From positions 186,001 to 250,000 of the forward strand of contig NZ_JSYZ01000004.1 in NCBI RefSeq assembly GCF_001293465.1: 64,000 nucleotides of DNA, read 5' to 3'. A program made the translations under genes and the position numbers. How positions within the stretch are numbered: position 1 is the stretch's first letter; each line of letters begins with the position of its first letter. Source of the stretch: Pseudomonas asplenii (GTDB lineage: Bacteria; Pseudomonadota; Gammaproteobacteria; Pseudomonadales; Pseudomonadaceae). The notes below the pieces were generated by a model. That model was not told the DNA's origin and did not search any database. It saw nothing but the letters and a program-made list of their open reading frames with translations. Of this stretch, positions 17,921 through 27,870 are shown in pieces.

Positions 17921-18053
17921 CGTTTTGCTCCTGGAAATGGGCACGATGGACGCCGTCCAGCCTGTTTCAGCTTATCCGAAACCTGGCGCAAGGTTGGCAG
18001 ATGGCCGACGAAGGAGGCATTATCGAGCAGCAATAATAATAAAAGCGCCTCCA

Positions 18054-18959
18054 ATGACTCGAACGACCCGTATCACCGATCCCTCCTATGAACTGATGGA
18101 TGACCATAACGGTCTCTCCATCATCTACCGCCAGCACGGCTTCCCCTGCCCGCTGGTACGTTGGCATTTCCACAAGGAATACGAGCTGCACCTGATCGTC
18201 GCCAGCTCCGGCAAGGTCTTCATCGGCGACTACATCGGCAACTTCCATCCCTACACCCTGTTCCTCACCGGCCCCAACCTGCCCCACAACTGGATCAGCC
18301 AGGTGGCCGAAGACGAGGTGGTGCCCAAGCGCGACATGCTGGTGAACTTCACCGACGAACTGTTCGAGGAAGGCCACCAGATCTTCGCCGAGCTGAAAAC
18401 CCTGGCGCCGCTGCTGGAACGGGCCCAGTACGGTATCGAGTTCCGCTGCAAGGACACCATCGGCCAGGCCGCGCAACTGATGCAACGCATCGCCGACTCC
18501 CAGGGCGTGACGCGCCTGGGGCACTTCCTGATCCTGCTGGAACTGCTCAGCACCTGCGACGACTACCAGTTGCTCTCCGGCGTCACCACCCCGCAACTGG
18601 CCGACGAAAACAATATCGACCGCACCAACCGCGCCGTCGACTACATTTTCGCCCACTACGCCCGGGAACTGCCGCTGGAAGAAGTCGCCGACTACCTGGG
18701 GATGAAGCCCACCTACTTCTCCCGGGTGTTCAAGCAGGCCACCGGGCGCTGCTTCGTCGAGTTCGTCAATCGCCTGCGCATCAGCAAATCCTGCGAACTG
18801 CTGGTCGATGGCGACAAGCCGGTCACCGATGTCTGCTTCGAGTCCGGTTTCAACAACATTTCCAACTTCAACCGGCGCTTCCAGCAGCTCAAGGGCATGA
18901 CCCCCTCGCACTATCGCCGCCTGGCCGTCCAGCGCCTGACCGAACAGAACCTCGGTTGA
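18054..18959 (+). CDS. mtlR: MtlR, AraC-family activator of the mannitol operon
   Basis: AraC-family transcription activator of 301 residues. It has an N-terminal cupin-like sensing domain (WHFHKEYELHLIVASSGKVFIGDY, with FHPYTLFLTGPNLPHNW) and two C-terminal helix-turn-helix motifs: LPLEEVADYLGMKPTYFSRVFKQATG and PVTDVCFESGFNNISNFNRRF. The start at 18054 fits the MtlR N-terminus (MTRTTRITDPSYELMDDHN). A long upstream extension exists in frame but would overlap cobF. It precedes mtlEFGKDYZ as in P. fluorescens, where MtlR responds to mannitol, sorbitol and arabitol. Its ribosome site is poor: the only GGAGG lies about 36 bases upstream, paired with a GCCTCC next to the start. Confidence 0.93.
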   Translation: MTRTTRITDPSYELMDDHNGLSIIYRQHGFPCPLVRWHFHKEYELHLIVASSGKVFIGDYIGNFHPYTLFLTGPNLPHNWISQVAEDEVVPKRDMLVNFTDELFEEGHQIFAELKTLAPLLERAQYGIEFRCKDTIGQAAQLMQRIADSQGVTRLGHFLILLELLSTCDDYQLLSGVTTPQLADENNIDRTNRAVDYIFAHYARELPLEEVADYLGMKPTYFSRVFKQATGRCFVEFVNRLRISKSCELLVDGDKPVTDVCFESGFNNISNFNRRFQQLKGMTPSHYRRLAVQRLTEQNLG

Positions 18960-18967
18960 CCCCCTTC

Positions 18968-18989
18968 GGGCGCCCCGCTCGGGGCGCCC
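18968..18989 (+). terminator. GC-rich hairpin after mtlR
   Basis: A perfect inverted repeat GGGCGCCCCG / CGGGGCGCCC (18968-18977 with 18980-18989) lies 8 bases after the mtlR stop. It has no T-tract. It probably separates mtlR from the inducible mtlE promoter. Confidence 0.5.
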
Positions 18990-19253
18990 CCGGCCGATTG
19001 CGCAAAATCCTGTACGGATTTACCCCCGCCCGCCTACCCCGGAACACGCGGCCTTGAGCCTTCGTACGGAGGTTTCAACGAGACGCGCCCTACCCATCGA
19101 GTGCAAAAAAGTATCGATCACAGTGTCTTCAAGGATTTGTCTGGCTGGCGATTGAGGGCTGTAATCAGCCACAGATTCTTCCGGGGCACAGGAAGACACA
19201 ACAACAATAAACCGACCTTCGACCGCCACCGGGCGCCAGAAGAGGAGTGTTCG

Positions 19254-20564
19254 ATGAAAGCCATAGCAAAAGCTCTGCTCGTCTCCACCTGCCTGACCGC
19301 CAGCAGCGTCAGCTTCGGCGCCCAGACCCTGACCATCGCCACCGTCAACAACAGCGACATGATCCGCATGCAGAAGCTGTCGAAGACTTTCGAGGCCGAG
19401 CACCCGGACATCAGGCTGAACTGGGTGGTACTGGAAGAAAACGTGCTGCGCCAGCGCCTGACCACCGACATCGCCACCCAGGGCGGCCAGTTCGACGTGC
19501 TCACCATCGGCATGTACGAAGCCGCACTCTGGGGCGCCAAGGGCTGGCTGGAACCGATGAACAACCTGCCCGCCACCTACGACATCGATGATGTGTTCCC
19601 CTCGGTACGTGATGGCCTGTCGGTCAAGGGCACCCTGTTCGCCCTGCCGTTCTACGCCGAAAGTTCCATGACCTACTACCGCACCGACCTGTTCAAGGAC
19701 GCCGGCCTCACCATGCCCGAGCGGCCGACCTGGGAGCAGTTGGGCGAATTCGCCGCCACGCTCAATCACCCGGACAAGGAGCAATACGGCATCTGCCTGC
19801 GCGGCAAGGCCGGTTGGGGCGAGAACATGGCGCTGATCACCACCGTCGCCAACGCCTATGGCGCCCGCTGGTTCGACGAGAAGTGGCAGCCGGAATTCAC
19901 CGGCCCCGAATGGAAGAACGCCCTGAACTTCTACGTCGGCACCATGAAGAAATCCGGCCCGCCCGGCGCGTCGAGCAACGGTTTCAACGAAAACCTGGCG
20001 CTGTTCAACAGCGGCAAGTGCGCGATCTGGGTCGATGCCAGCGTCGCCGGCTCGTTCGTCACCGACAAGACCCAGAGCAAGGTCGCCGACCATGTCGGCT
20101 TCACCTTTGCCCCGCACCAGGTCACCGAGAAAGGCTCGGCCTGGCTCTACTCCTGGGCCCTGGCGATTCCCACCAGTTCCAAGGCCAAGGACGCGGCGAA
20201 GACCTTCAGCGCGTGGGCCACTTCCAAGGAATACGCGGCCCTGGTGGCCAAGGAAGATGGCATCGCCAACGTCCCGCCGGGCACCCGGGCCTCGACCTAC
20301 AGCGACGCGTACATGCAGGCCGCGCCGTTCGCGAAAATCACCCTGGAATCGCTCAAGGTGGCCAACCCGAAAGATCCGAGCGCCAAGCCGGTGCCCTACG
20401 TCGGCATCCAGCTGGTGACCATCCCCGAGTTCCAGGCCATCGGTACCCAGGTCGGCAAGCTGTTCTCCGCCGCACTGATCGGCCAGACCACGGTTGACCA
20501 GGCCCTGGCCTCGGCCCAGCAGAGTACCGAACGCGAGATGAAACGCGCGGGCTACCCCAAGTAG
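19254..20564 (+). CDS. mtlE: MtlE, polyol ABC transporter substrate-binding protein
   Basis: Periplasmic binding protein of 436 residues for mannitol, sorbitol and arabitol uptake. The signal peptide is MKAIAKALLVSTCLTASSVSFGAQ. The mature part shows the family-1 extracellular solute-binding fold: LTIATVNNSDM, the FDVLTIGMYEAALWGAKGWL hinge strand, ALPFYAESSMTYYRTDLFKDAGL and FNSGKCAIWVDASVAGSFV. GAGGAG lies 8-9 bases before the ATG at 19254; upstream in-frame residues do not resemble a signal peptide. The 294-base gap after mtlR should hold the MtlR-activated promoter, and it contains an inverted pair GTGTCTTC (19123) and GAAGACAC (19192). Confidence 0.95.
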   Translation: MKAIAKALLVSTCLTASSVSFGAQTLTIATVNNSDMIRMQKLSKTFEAEHPDIRLNWVVLEENVLRQRLTTDIATQGGQFDVLTIGMYEAALWGAKGWLEPMNNLPATYDIDDVFPSVRDGLSVKGTLFALPFYAESSMTYYRTDLFKDAGLTMPERPTWEQLGEFAATLNHPDKEQYGICLRGKAGWGENMALITTVANAYGARWFDEKWQPEFTGPEWKNALNFYVGTMKKSGPPGASSNGFNENLALFNSGKCAIWVDASVAGSFVTDKTQSKVADHVGFTFAPHQVTEKGSAWLYSWALAIPTSSKAKDAAKTFSAWATSKEYAALVAKEDGIANVPPGTRASTYSDAYMQAAPFAKITLESLKVANPKDPSAKPVPYVGIQLVTIPEFQAIGTQVGKLFSAALIGQTTVDQALASAQQSTEREMKRAGYPK

Positions 20565-20585
20565 ACGCTGACCTGCAGGCGCCGG

Positions 20586-20660
20586 GCCTGCCCGCGAAGA
20601 TCTCGGTCCAGGCAACACGCCATGCCAGGAACACCGAGTCGCACCCTTCGCGGGCACGCC
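20586..20660. repeat. REP-like hairpin between mtlE and mtlF
   Basis: Perfect arms TGCCCGCGAAG (20589-20599) and CTTCGCGGGCA (20646-20656) enclose a second pairing, CTCGGT (20602-20607) with ACCGAG (20633-20638), making a long interrupted hairpin with the REP core. It lies in the gap between the binding-protein gene and its permease, where such structures are known in other operons to protect the upstream mRNA from 3' decay. Confidence 0.7.
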
Positions 20661-20709
20661 CTGCTGCTGCACAAGATCCGCTCCCTGACCCCAAGCGGTT
20701 TTGAAGACC

Positions 20710-21636
20710 ATGAATACCACCACTGCAAAAGCCCATATGGACCGTCCCCAGCCGCTGCGCAAAAGCCGTCTGCGCAACCCCGGCTGGTTTCTGGTCAGCC
20801 CCTCGGTAGCCCTGTTGCTGCTGTGGATGATCGTACCGCTGGGCATGACCCTGTACTTTTCGCTGATCCGCTACAACCTGCTCTACCCTGGCGAAAACCA
20901 GTACGTGGGCCTTGAGAACTTCAGCTACTTCCTCACCGACTCGGGCTTCCTGCCCGGCGCCACCAATACCCTGCTGCTGGTGGGCAGCGTGCTGCTGATC
21001 AGCGTGGTGTTCGGTGTACTGATCTCGGCCCTGCTGGAAGCCAGCGAGTTCCTCGGCCGCGGCATCGTCCGGGTACTGCTGATCTCGCCGTTCTTCATCA
21101 TGCCCACGGTCGGCGCACTGATCTGGAAGAATCTGCTGTTCCATCCGGTCTCGGGCGTGCTCGCCGCGCTGTGGCGGCTGTTCGGCGCCGAGCCGGTGGA
21201 CTGGCTGGCGCACTACCCGTTGCTGTCGGTGATCATCATCGTGTCCTGGCAATGGCTGCCCTTCGCCATCCTGATCCTGATGACCGCCATGCAGTCCCTC
21301 GACCAGGAACAGAAGGAAGCCGCGCGCCTGGACGGTGCCGGCCCGCTGGCGATCTTCTGGCATCTGACCCTGCCACACCTGGCCCGGCCGATCGCCGTGG
21401 TGGTGATGATCGAGACCATCTTCCTGCTGTCGGTGTTCGCCGAGATCTTCACCACCACCAACGGCGGCCCCGGCTATGCGTCGACCAACCTGGCGTACCT
21501 GATCTACAACCAGGCGCTGGTGCAGTTCGACGTCGGCATGGCCTCCGCCGGCGGCCTGATCGCCGTGGTCATCGCCAACATCGCCGCGATCATCCTGGTG
21601 CGGATGCTCGGCAAGAACCTGACAGACAAGCCCTGA
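20710..21636 (+). CDS. mtlF: MtlF, polyol ABC transporter permease
   Basis: Inner-membrane permease of 308 residues in the MalF/UgpA-type sugar ABC family. Six hydrophobic segments are visible, beginning with WFLVSPSVALLLLWMIVPLGMTLYF. The cytoplasmic EAA loop that docks the ATPase reads QKEAARLDGAGPLAIFWHLTLPHL. The ATG at 20710 was chosen over a TTG at 20701. It follows a 145-base gap containing a REP-like hairpin after mtlE and runs into mtlG with an 11-base gap. Confidence 0.94.
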   Translation: MNTTTAKAHMDRPQPLRKSRLRNPGWFLVSPSVALLLLWMIVPLGMTLYFSLIRYNLLYPGENQYVGLENFSYFLTDSGFLPGATNTLLLVGSVLLISVVFGVLISALLEASEFLGRGIVRVLLISPFFIMPTVGALIWKNLLFHPVSGVLAALWRLFGAEPVDWLAHYPLLSVIIIVSWQWLPFAILILMTAMQSLDQEQKEAARLDGAGPLAIFWHLTLPHLARPIAVVVMIETIFLLSVFAEIFTTTNGGPGYASTNLAYLIYNQALVQFDVGMASAGGLIAVVIANIAAIILVRMLGKNLTDKP

Positions 21637-21646
21637 GGCCCGCGCC

Positions 21647-22486
21647 ATGACGACCCTGACCCTCAAACAATCACGCCGCCTGCAGAGCGTGCTGCTCGGC
21701 ATCCTGGCCTGGGCCCTGGCCCTGCTGATCTTCTTTCCGATCTTCTGGATGGTGCTGACCAGCTTCAAGAGCGAAATCGACGCCTTCGCCACGCCGCCGC
21801 AGTTCATCTTCAGCCCGACCCTGGAGAACTACCTGCATATCCAGGAACGCAGCGGCTACCTGCGCTTCGCCTGGAACTCGGTGGTGGTGTCGTTCAGCGC
21901 CACCGCCCTGTGCCTGCTGATCGCGGTACCGGCGGCCTACTCCATGGCGTTCTACGAAACCCAGCGGACCAAGCGCACCCTGCTGTGGATGCTCTCGACC
22001 AAGATGCTGCCACCGGTGGGCGTGCTGATGCCGATCTACCTGCTGGCCAAGTCGTTCGAGCTGCTCGACACCCGCCTCGCGCTGATCGTGATCTACACCC
22101 TGATCAACCTGCCGATCGTGATCTGGATGGTGTACACCTACTTCAAGGACATCCCCCGGGACATCCTCGAAGCCGCCCGTCTCGACGGCGCCACGCTGTT
22201 GCAGGAGATGCTGCGGGTGCTGCTGCCGATCAGCAAGGGCGGCCTGGCCTCGACCATGCTGCTGTCGCTGATCCTGTGCTGGAACGAGGCGTTCTGGTCG
22301 CTGAACCTGACCTCCTCCAACGCCGCGCCGCTGACCGCGCTGATCGCCTCCTACTCCAGCCCCGAGGGGTTGTTCTGGGCCAAGTTGTCCGCCGTCTCGA
22401 CCCTCGCCTGCGCACCGATCCTGATCTTTGGCTGGATCAGCCAGAAACAGCTGGTCCGCGGCCTGTCCTTCGGTGCCGTGAAGTAA
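21647..22486 (+). CDS. mtlG: MtlG, polyol ABC transporter permease
   Basis: Second inner-membrane permease of the mannitol transporter, 279 residues, MalG-like. It has about six membrane segments (first VLLGILAWALALLIFFPIFWMVLTSF) and the EAA loop DILEAARLDGATLLQEMLRVLLPISKGG. It pairs with MtlF and the ATPase MtlK. It starts 10 bases after mtlF. Confidence 0.94.
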   Translation: MTTLTLKQSRRLQSVLLGILAWALALLIFFPIFWMVLTSFKSEIDAFATPPQFIFSPTLENYLHIQERSGYLRFAWNSVVVSFSATALCLLIAVPAAYSMAFYETQRTKRTLLWMLSTKMLPPVGVLMPIYLLAKSFELLDTRLALIVIYTLINLPIVIWMVYTYFKDIPRDILEAARLDGATLLQEMLRVLLPISKGGLASTMLLSLILCWNEAFWSLNLTSSNAAPLTALIASYSSPEGLFWAKLSAVSTLACAPILIFGWISQKQLVRGLSFGAVK

Positions 22487-22535
22487 TGACCCCAACACGG
22501 ACCGGTGTTCTGCCAAACAATCGAGGAGCCACATC

Positions 22536-23639
<1,104 letters not shown>

Positions 23640-23654
23640 TCAAGAGAACCCGCA

Positions 23655-25133
23655 ATGAACCTGAACAAACAGAACCTGCACAACCTGTCCCCCCAGGTCG
23701 CACTGCCCGGCTATGTGGCGAGCGACACCCGGCAGGGCATCGCCCATATCGGCGTCGGCGGCTTCCATCGCGCCCACCAGGCCTACTACACCGATGCGCT
23801 GATGAACCTCGGCGAAGGTCACGAGTGGAGCATCTGTGGCATCGGCCTGCGCCCCGAGGACCAGGGCGTACGTGACGCCCTGGCGGCCCAGGACCACCTC
23901 TACACGCTCTACGAACTGGGGGACGGCGACGACACCGAAACCCGCGTCATCGCCTCCATCAGCGGCATGCTGCTGGCCCAGGACGGTGCCCGGGCACTGA
24001 TCGACAAGCTGGCCTCGGCCGAGATCCGCATCGTTTCGCTGACCATCACCGAAGGCGGCTACTGCATCGATGACAGCACCGGCGAGTTCATGAGCCACCT
24101 GCCGCAGGTCCGGCACGACCTCAGCCATCCGGACTCCCCCCGGACGGTCTTCGGCTTTCTCTGCGCGGCCCTGGCGCAGCGGCGGGCCAACGGTATTGCG
24201 GCCTTCACCCTGATGTCCTGCGATAACCTGCCGCACAACGGCGCGGTGACCCGCAAGGCGCTGCTGGCCTTCGCCGCGCTGCGCGACGCCGGCCTGCACG
24301 ACTGGATCGCCGCCAACGTGAGCTTCCCCAACGCCATGGTCGACCGCATCACGCCGATGACCAGCTCGGCGCACCGCCTGCAACTGCATGACGAGCACGG
24401 GATCGACGATGCCTGGCCGGTGGTCTGCGAACCCTTCGTGCAGTGGGTGCTGGAAGACAAGTTCAGCAACGGCCGCCCGGCCTGGGAGAAGGTCGGCGTG
24501 CAGTTCACCGACGACGTCACGCCCTATGAGGAGATGAAGATCAAGCTGCTCAACGGCAGCCACCTGGCCCTCACCTACCTGGGTTTTCTCAAGGGCTACC
24601 GTTTCGTCCACGAGACCATGAACGACCCGCTGTTCGTCGCCTACATGCGCGCCTACATGGACCTGGACGTCACCCCGCAACTGGCCCCGGTGCCGGGGAT
24701 CGACCTGGGCGACTACAAGAACACCCTGGTCGAGCGTTTCTCCAACCAGGCGATTGCCGACCAGTTGGAGCGGGTCTGTTCCGACGGTTCGTCGAAGTTT
24801 CCCAAGTTCACCGTGCCGACCATCAACCGGCTGATCGCCGATGGCCGCGACACCGAACGCGCCGCCCTGGTGGTGGCCGCCTGGGCCCTGTACCTCAAGG
24901 GCGTCGACGAAAACGGCGTGCGCTACCGCATTCCCGATCCACGGGCCGAGTTCTGCCAGGCGATGGTCACCGATGACAACCTGATCGTGCAACGCCTGCT
25001 GGGCGTGGAGGAAATCTTCGGCACTGCGATTCCCCAGTCCGAAGCCTTCGTCGCTGCCTTCAAGTCGTGCTACGACAGCCTGCGGGGAGTGGGGGTGAGC
25101 AAAACCCTGGAGCGCCTGCTGGCGAGAACCTGA
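23655..25133 (+). CDS. mtlD: MtlD, mannitol 2-dehydrogenase
   Basis: NAD-dependent long-chain polyol dehydrogenase of 492 residues. It oxidises D-mannitol to D-fructose (and D-arabitol to D-xylulose, D-sorbitol to fructose). The N-terminal nucleotide-binding segment reads IAHIGVGGFHRAHQAYY. The active-site cluster of this family falls at Lys295, Asn300 and His303 in KIKLLNGSHLALTYLG, the same numbering as in the studied P. fluorescens enzyme. It sits 15 bases after mtlK and supplies the substrates for MtlZ and MtlY. Confidence 0.97.
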   Translation: MNLNKQNLHNLSPQVALPGYVASDTRQGIAHIGVGGFHRAHQAYYTDALMNLGEGHEWSICGIGLRPEDQGVRDALAAQDHLYTLYELGDGDDTETRVIASISGMLLAQDGARALIDKLASAEIRIVSLTITEGGYCIDDSTGEFMSHLPQVRHDLSHPDSPRTVFGFLCAALAQRRANGIAAFTLMSCDNLPHNGAVTRKALLAFAALRDAGLHDWIAANVSFPNAMVDRITPMTSSAHRLQLHDEHGIDDAWPVVCEPFVQWVLEDKFSNGRPAWEKVGVQFTDDVTPYEEMKIKLLNGSHLALTYLGFLKGYRFVHETMNDPLFVAYMRAYMDLDVTPQLAPVPGIDLGDYKNTLVERFSNQAIADQLERVCSDGSSKFPKFTVPTINRLIADGRDTERAALVVAAWALYLKGVDENGVRYRIPDPRAEFCQAMVTDDNLIVQRLLGVEEIFGTAIPQSEAFVAAFKSCYDSLRGVGVSKTLERLLART

Positions 25134-25141
25134 TCCCATTA

Positions 25142-25236
25142 CCCTGTAGGAGCCAGGCTTGCCCACGAGGGGTCTTCCTGACATTCACACGTTGTCAGGG
25201 CCGACGCCTTCGCGAGCAAGCCCGGCTCCTACAGGG
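25142..25236. repeat. REPIN between mtlD and mtlY
   Basis: Outer arms CCCTGTAGGAGCC (25142-25154) and GGCTCCTACAGGG (25224-25236) are perfect complements. The inner halves carry the REP cores GGCTTGCCCACGAG and CGCGAGCAAGCC with small differences. It occupies most of the 152-base gap within the mtl operon. Confidence 0.8.
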
Positions 25237-25285
25237 TTGTGTTCACACCACGACCGGGGGCGCGCCCCAACCACCAGGCACCACC

Positions 25286-26782
25286 ATGAACCAGAAACTC
25301 TACCTCGGCATCGACTGCGGCACCCAAGGCACCAAGGCCCTTGTCCTCGACAGCGTCAGCGGCCAGGTGCTGGGCCAGGGCTCGGCCCCCCACGACCTGA
25401 TCAGCGGCGCCAACGGCCGCCGCGAGCAGGACACCGGGCAATGGCTGGAGGCGTTCATCCAGGCCACCCACCAGGCCCTGCAAGCCGCACAAATCGATGG
25501 CCACGCCATCCGTGGCCTCGGCGTTTCCGGGCAGCAGCACGGGCTGGTGCTGCTCGACGAACAGGGCCAGGCCCTGCGCCCGGCGAAACTCTGGTGTGAC
25601 ACCGAAAGCACCCCGCAAAACCAGCGCCTGCTCGACTACCTGGGCGGCGAAGCGGGCTCGCTGGCGCGCCTGGGCCTGGTGATCGCCCCCGGCTACACCG
25701 TGTCCAAGCTGCTCTGGACCCGGGAGCAGCACCCGGACCTGTTCGCCCGCATCGCCCACGTCCTGCTGCCCCACGACTACCTCAACCACTGGCTCACCGG
25801 CCGGGCCTGCGCCGAGTATGGCGATGCCTCCGGCAGCGGCTATTTCGACGTGCGCCGACGTGACTGGGACCGGCCGCTGCTCCAGCACATCGACCCCAGC
25901 GGCCGCCTGCAGGCGGCCCTGCCGGAACTGATCGAGGCCCACCAGCCAGTCGGCCGGATACAGCCCGCCATCGCCCGGCGGCTGGGCATCAACCCCCGGG
26001 CCGTGGTCGCCAGCGGTGGTGGCGACAACATGATGGGCGCCATCGGCACCGGCAATATCCAGCCCGGCGTGATCACCATGAGCCTGGGCTCCTCCGGCAC
26101 GGTCTACGCCTATGCCGAGCAGCCGCTGATCAGCCCGGATGCCGCAGTGGCGGCGTTCTGCTCCTCCAGCGGCGGCTGGCTGCCGCTGATCTGCACCATG
26201 AACCTGACCAACGCCACCGGCGCGGTGCGCGAACTGTTCAGGCTCGGGCTCGACGAGTTCAACGCCCTGGTGGCCCAGGCCCCCATCGGCGCCGAGGGCG
26301 TCAGCATGCTGCCGTTCCTCAACGGCGAGCGGGTGCCGGCCCTGCCCCGGGCCAGCGGCAGCCTGCTGGGCCTGACCCTGACCAACCTGAACCCGGCCAA
26401 CCTGTGCCGCGCCGTGGTCGAGGGCACAACCTTCGGCCTGCGCTATGGCCTCGACCTGCTGCGCGGCAACGGCCTGCAGGGCCAGAGCATCCGCCTGATC
26501 GGCGGCGGCGCGAAAAGCCCGGTCTGGCGGCAGATGGTCGCCGACATCATGAATACTCCGGTCATCTGCACCGAACAGAGCGAGGCCGCCGCCCTCGGTG
26601 CGGCGATCCAGGCGGCCTGGTGCGAGTCCGGAGCGCTTCACGGCCTCGCCGAACTGTGCGAGCGTTGCGTCAGCCTCGATACCGGCAGCGAGACCCGGCC
26701 GATCCCGGCCCATGTCAGCGCCTATCAACCGATTTATCACCGCTACCGCCAACAGGTCGCGGCCCTTCAAGAGCAAGAGTGA
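25286..26782 (+). CDS. mtlY: MtlY, xylulokinase
   Basis: FGGY-family sugar kinase of 498 residues that phosphorylates D-xylulose (from arabitol) to xylulose-5-phosphate. The N-terminal phosphate-1 motif is LYLGIDCGTQGTKALVLD. Xylulokinase-typical motifs follow: GLGVSGQQHGLVLLD, NQRLLDYLGG, LLPHDYLNHWLTG, DASGSGYFDVRRRDW and C-terminal IRLIGGGAKSPVWRQMVADI. The ATG at 25286 follows the REPIN. The longer open frame from 25067 overlaps mtlD and is not used. Confidence 0.95.
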   Translation: MNQKLYLGIDCGTQGTKALVLDSVSGQVLGQGSAPHDLISGANGRREQDTGQWLEAFIQATHQALQAAQIDGHAIRGLGVSGQQHGLVLLDEQGQALRPAKLWCDTESTPQNQRLLDYLGGEAGSLARLGLVIAPGYTVSKLLWTREQHPDLFARIAHVLLPHDYLNHWLTGRACAEYGDASGSGYFDVRRRDWDRPLLQHIDPSGRLQAALPELIEAHQPVGRIQPAIARRLGINPRAVVASGGGDNMMGAIGTGNIQPGVITMSLGSSGTVYAYAEQPLISPDAAVAAFCSSSGGWLPLICTMNLTNATGAVRELFRLGLDEFNALVAQAPIGAEGVSMLPFLNGERVPALPRASGSLLGLTLTNLNPANLCRAVVEGTTFGLRYGLDLLRGNGLQGQSIRLIGGGAKSPVWRQMVADIMNTPVICTEQSEAAALGAAIQAAWCESGALHGLAELCERCVSLDTGSETRPIPAHVSAYQPIYHRYRQQVAALQEQE

Positions 26783-26788
26783 GCATCC

Positions 26789-27727
26789 ATGTATCTGGTC
26801 TGTGGTGAAGCGCTGTTCGATTTCTTCAGCGAGCCCGACGCGAGCGGGCAAACCTCGAAAGTGAATTTCAAGGCGATTGCCGGCGGTTCGCCGTTCAACG
26901 TCGCGGTGGGCCTGCGCCGCCTGGGCGTGGAGGCGGCGCTGCTGGCCGGGCTGTCCAACGACTACCTGGGGCGCCGCCTGCAACAGGTTCTCCAGGAGGA
27001 AGGCGTGCGTGCCGACTACCTGCGGGATTTCGACGCGCCCACCACCCTGGCGATGGTTGCCGTCGGTGCCGATGGCTCGCCCCAGTACAGCTTTCGTGGC
27101 GAGGGCTGTGCCGACCGCCAGTTGCTGCCGGAACACCTGCCGCCCCTGGACGACGCGGTGCGCGGCCTGCATATCGGCTCCTACTCGTTGGTGGTGCAGC
27201 CGATCGCCGATACCCTGCTGACGCTGGTCCGCCGGGAAAGCGGACGCCGGCTGATCACCCTCGACCCCAACGTACGCCTCAACCCGCAGCCGGACATCGG
27301 GCTGTGGCGCCAACGCATCGCCGTCCTGGCGGCCCACGCCGACCTGATCAAGGTCAGTGACGAGGACCTGCACCTGCTCTACCCCGATCGCGAACCGCAG
27401 GACGTCGCCCGGGAATGGCTGGAGCAGCGCTGCCAACTGCTATTCCTGACCCGTGGCCGCCAGGGTGCCAGCGTCTACAGTCGCCGCCACGGGCACTGGT
27501 CGGTGCCGGCCCGACAAGTCACCACGGCCGATACCGTGGGGGCTGGCGACACCTTCCAGGCGGCGCTGATCGCCTGGCTGACCGAGCAGCAACTGGATTC
27601 GGTGCAGGGCCTGGAACGCCTGGAAAAGACCCAGATCGAAGCCATGCTCGACTTCGCCGTCCGCGCGGCCGCGATCACCTGCAGCCGCATCGGGCCGGAC
27701 CTGCCCTATCGCCACCAGGTGGTCTGA
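26789..27727 (+). CDS. mtlZ: MtlZ, fructokinase
   Basis: PfkB-family carbohydrate kinase of 312 residues that converts fructose (from mannitol or sorbitol) to fructose-6-phosphate. It opens MYLVCGEALFDFF, has the PfkB signature 1 region (GGSPFNVAVGLRRLGVEAALLAGL) and signature 2 with the catalytic Asp in DTVGAGDTFQAALIAWL. It starts 6 bases after mtlY, completing the mtlEFGKDYZ order. A 6-bp hairpin (27758-27773) lies about 30 bases downstream. Confidence 0.95.
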   Translation: MYLVCGEALFDFFSEPDASGQTSKVNFKAIAGGSPFNVAVGLRRLGVEAALLAGLSNDYLGRRLQQVLQEEGVRADYLRDFDAPTTLAMVAVGADGSPQYSFRGEGCADRQLLPEHLPPLDDAVRGLHIGSYSLVVQPIADTLLTLVRRESGRRLITLDPNVRLNPQPDIGLWRQRIAVLAAHADLIKVSDEDLHLLYPDREPQDVAREWLEQRCQLLFLTRGRQGASVYSRRHGHWSVPARQVTTADTVGAGDTFQAALIAWLTEQQLDSVQGLERLEKTQIEAMLDFAVRAAAITCSRIGPDLPYRHQVV

Positions 27728-27757
27728 CGGCAGGAAAACGACGGATGGTGCCTCGGA

Positions 27758-27773
27758 CTGTCATTTCTGACAG
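27758..27773. terminator. Short hairpin after the mtl operon
   Basis: A perfect CTGTCA-TTTC-TGACAG hairpin lies 30 bases after mtlZ. It has no T-tract and a stem of only 6 bp, so it may instead be an operator-like palindrome for the downstream gene. Confidence 0.3.
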
Positions 27774-27870
27774 GTGGCAAACGAGAGGCCGTAGCGTTAA
27801 CTAAGCCCGTCACTTGTAGAAGGCCGTCACAGGTGAGCCAGAGAAACGTCTCATCAAGGATGGATCAAAC

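Noticed and set aside
25229..27436. A 735-codon minus-strand frame across mtlY and mtlZ
   Set aside because: It is antisense to two clear kinases and has no recognisable motif.
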